Part shown: positions 61,901-64,000 of the stretch, piece after piece
Numbering within the stretch: the stretch's first letter is position 1
How the letters are laid out: every line of letters begins with the position of its first letter
Origin: Gorsachius magnificus
Taxonomy: Eukaryota; Chordata; Aves; Pelecaniformes; Ardeidae
Direction: 5' to 3'
Length of the DNA: 64,000 bases
Assembly: GCA_034008185.1 (NCBI GenBank)
Contig: CM067095.1
Location: 5,626,610 to 5,690,609, forward strand
Translations under genes and position numbers: made by a program
The notes under the pieces: model-generated
Database searches by the model: none
What the model saw: the letters and a program-made list of their open reading frames with translations, nothing else
What the model was told of the DNA's origin: nothing

Positions 61901-63765
61901 CTAATTCTCTGCATATTTTTTAACAAATCAGTGCATTTTCAGGTAGACAGGCCTCTCATCCTGTTACCGAAAGGAAAATCTGTTTTGTCTGCTCAGAGGA
62001 CAGACAGACCTTTCTGACTAAAATCACTAATCTCATTTTTGTGTGCAGGAAGTGTGACAAATAGCTAGGGCAGTTTATCACACGTATGTAACCATTGAAT
62101 CATAAAGGGAATAAGATATTGGCCTCCATAAACAAACTAGCATTCTATTTCTCAGCACAGCGGAAGTATACATTTAAAAAGATAAGGATATGAAACACAT
62201 GCTACTGATGAGATAAGAAGCTTGCAGAAACAGTACAGACATAGATATGTCTCATGTTATCCAAGTAAAAGTAAATGCCATTAAAAACTTTATTTTGGGA
62301 AAAAGATTTATAAGAAATTTTGTCAGCAATATCTACAGATAGACTGTGAAACTACGTGCCAAGTCACTGTTAATGCTATTTTTGAGACTACAATTTTCAA
62401 GTGTAGAAATTAAATCTAGGTGCAGCTGAAGTTAACCAGAGGTTATCTGGTAACTTCAACGAGACCAGAATTTCACAGATTTATTTCAAGCATGGCCTTT
62501 TTTTTGAATATTCAACACTCAGGAATTATTATGTATAGACTTGCATTTAGTTTTCTTCTTAACTCTAGCTCCAGAGCCTGTACCTTATACACGAGTGGTT
62601 TGCCAAGGTTTTCAACATTAGCCTGCACAGACAGGCCTTGCTTGCCTTCCCTCTGCAGCCCAGCTGGATGAACTAAAACTTGGATTTTTTCATACAAGAT
62701 TACTACTACAGGTTTTAAGTCCTCTTTTTGCAAATGCACATTTCCTGAAAACATCCATTTTCTACAAATGTTTCTGAAAGCAAACATTTCTGCAAGGACG
62801 GATGAAGCAAGTGAATGGTGAAGGCTGCAGATTCGAAACGAGCTAATTAAAAATGAACGCACACAAAATAGTTTGTGGTATTTAAACAGCTGCTTATGAA
62901 ACCCAGTACAAGAACTTCACCGAGTAGTGATATATATCATCATTCTGCCAGTGACAGTCTTCTGCAACACAAGCCGTGCCCAGATATCAGGAGGAGCTCT
63001 CAGTACAAGAACGGTGTCTCCATTGTGCCTCCTGCTAGCACTAGTTTTTGTCATGCTTTCACCATGTCTGGCAAACAACCTATTTGATGTAAACAGGGAC
63101 AGAGCCAAAATACTGACTTAGTGTTTCATATACAGCTGCTTTCATGAGAAAATGAAAACTGTTACAAGATATTATGGACAACCCTGGTTTGGGGCCAGTT
63201 GCCTTGAACCGGTGGTTTGAACATCTCACTGCCACCTGGGAGAATCAGCTTCCAACGCAGGTTTGGGCCAGTGAGGTCTGGCAGAGCTGGAAGTGATAGT
63301 CTCTGCCTTATGCTAAATCAATTTAGAGCAGCATCGGAGTCTTTGGGGAGACGGTCAGCCTCAACAGCTGGTACATGGTGAGGCAGAAGGCAGTTTAATA
63401 GGGAAAATGACAACCCATAAGGAAAAGCAACCCCAGTTCACACTACTCATGATCTCAAAATACTGCCTTGGCATGCAGAAAGCTCTTGCCTCCCTTGAGA
63501 AGTTACGGGTTGGCTAAATAAAAGAACCTTGTCCCCACACATGCACAGAGAAGCTGCTAGACATTTTCTCAAAATTATTTCTCTGACAGACAAAAGTAAA
63601 TTTCTTAACGTCCAGCAATGGAGGAAAACAGTCCTATGATTTATTGGCCTTGAGACTCTACAAAGAATTCTTTGGCCTTTTTCCATTAAGATTTTGCAAC
63701 CTATGTTATAGCCAGTGGGAAATTGTTTAATTCCCAAACCATGCCCTCAGTCATAAAATCTGTGA
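58901..63765. other. Non-coding DNA, no gene recognised
   Basis: No supported gene. Frames up to 124 codons (58,954-59,328) show no domain and are shadowed by others. A T/A palindrome at 61,373-61,393 is listed separately. Confidence 0.65.
61373..61393. repeat. T10-A11 palindromic tract
   Basis: Ten T bases run straight into eleven A bases, giving a perfect self-complementary tract. This is a simple sequence repeat with no gene association seen. Confidence 0.9.
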
Positions 63766-63770
63766 AGATG

Positions 63771-63860
63771 ATTCATTATTATTTATGTGGTGCCACAGGC
63801 ATGCATGGCATTTTACAGACAAATAGAAGATACAGCATCTGCCTTTAGAAGCTTAGGTGA
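63771..63860 (+). repeat. Ancient LINE/SINE-type repeat remnant
   Basis: The words TTATTTATGTGGTGCCACAG, GCATGCATGGCATTTTACAG, ACAAATAGAAGATACAGC and TGCCTTTAGAAGCTTAG match the general order of an old amniote repeat (GTGCCTACAGGC, ATGGCACTTTACA, AGATACAGTCCCTGCC, AAGAGCTTACAATC). It belongs to the L3/CR1-like or MIR-like class. The exact family is uncertain. Confidence 0.45.
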
Positions 63861-64000
63861 ATCCAACTGTTCATGTGTATGGGAAGCAGCGCTTGACTGG
63901 TCCTGGAGCAAACATTCCTCATCACTCAATGAATTAAGTAATGATACTCACCTGGAATGCTGGAAAGATTTAGACAGGAGAATACTTACAAGACATGTAT
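63861..64000. other. Window edge, unique sequence
   Basis: A strong minus-strand donor-like site (CCAG then GTGAGT, about 63,946-63,955) lies close to the right edge. If an exon is attached, only its last 45-50 bases at most would be visible here, and they show no clear coding signal. Confidence 0.4.

Overview
This window looks like nuclear DNA from a vertebrate, most likely a bird. The evidence is a short endogenous retrovirus whose long terminal repeat (LTR) I recognise as a family widespread in bird genomes, several worn amniote-age repeats (MIR-like and others), very little recent repeat, no Alu- or B1-type SINEs and no long LINE. Species and chromosome cannot be told from the sequence alone. 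I found no protein-coding gene that I can support. All open frames are short (about 145 codons at most), start and stop at random, overlap frames on the other strand, and encode low-complexity or unrecognisable peptides. I also found no convincing exon, rRNA or tRNA gene, CRISPR array or bacterial-type feature. The window is best read as an intergenic desert or the inside of a very large intron.

Layout. From 1 to about 24.5 kb the sequence is AT-rich non-coding DNA with scattered stretches that look like conserved non-coding elements (3.70-4.02, 8.27-8.47, 9.09-9.26, 13.84-14.16 and 20.09-20.57 kb). It also holds one 39-bp exact tandem duplication inside a MIR-like fragment near 19.8 kb. From 24.65 to 25.67 kb lies the best cluster of enhancer-like segments. 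From 27.8 to 31.1 kb is a repeat-rich patch: an ancient repeat with alternating TAAGCA/TGCTTAA motifs, a second ancient amniote fragment, the retrovirus (29,561-30,838, with a 6-bp target duplication) and a MIR-like fragment.

From 31 kb to the end the sequence is again mostly featureless. Exceptions are enhancer-like candidates at 34.62-34.99, 37.90-38.36 (with inverted T-box half sites) and 46.79-47.30 kb (locally CpG-rich, with PBX/HOX and RUNX motifs), two GC-rich islets (52.74-53.13 and 58.64-58.90 kb), further ancient repeat remnants and simple repeats.

If the conserved-element reading is right, the window would be regulatory landscape for a developmental gene outside it. That is inferred from composition and motif density only. 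No alignment was possible, and every regulatory call needs a cross-species conservation check.
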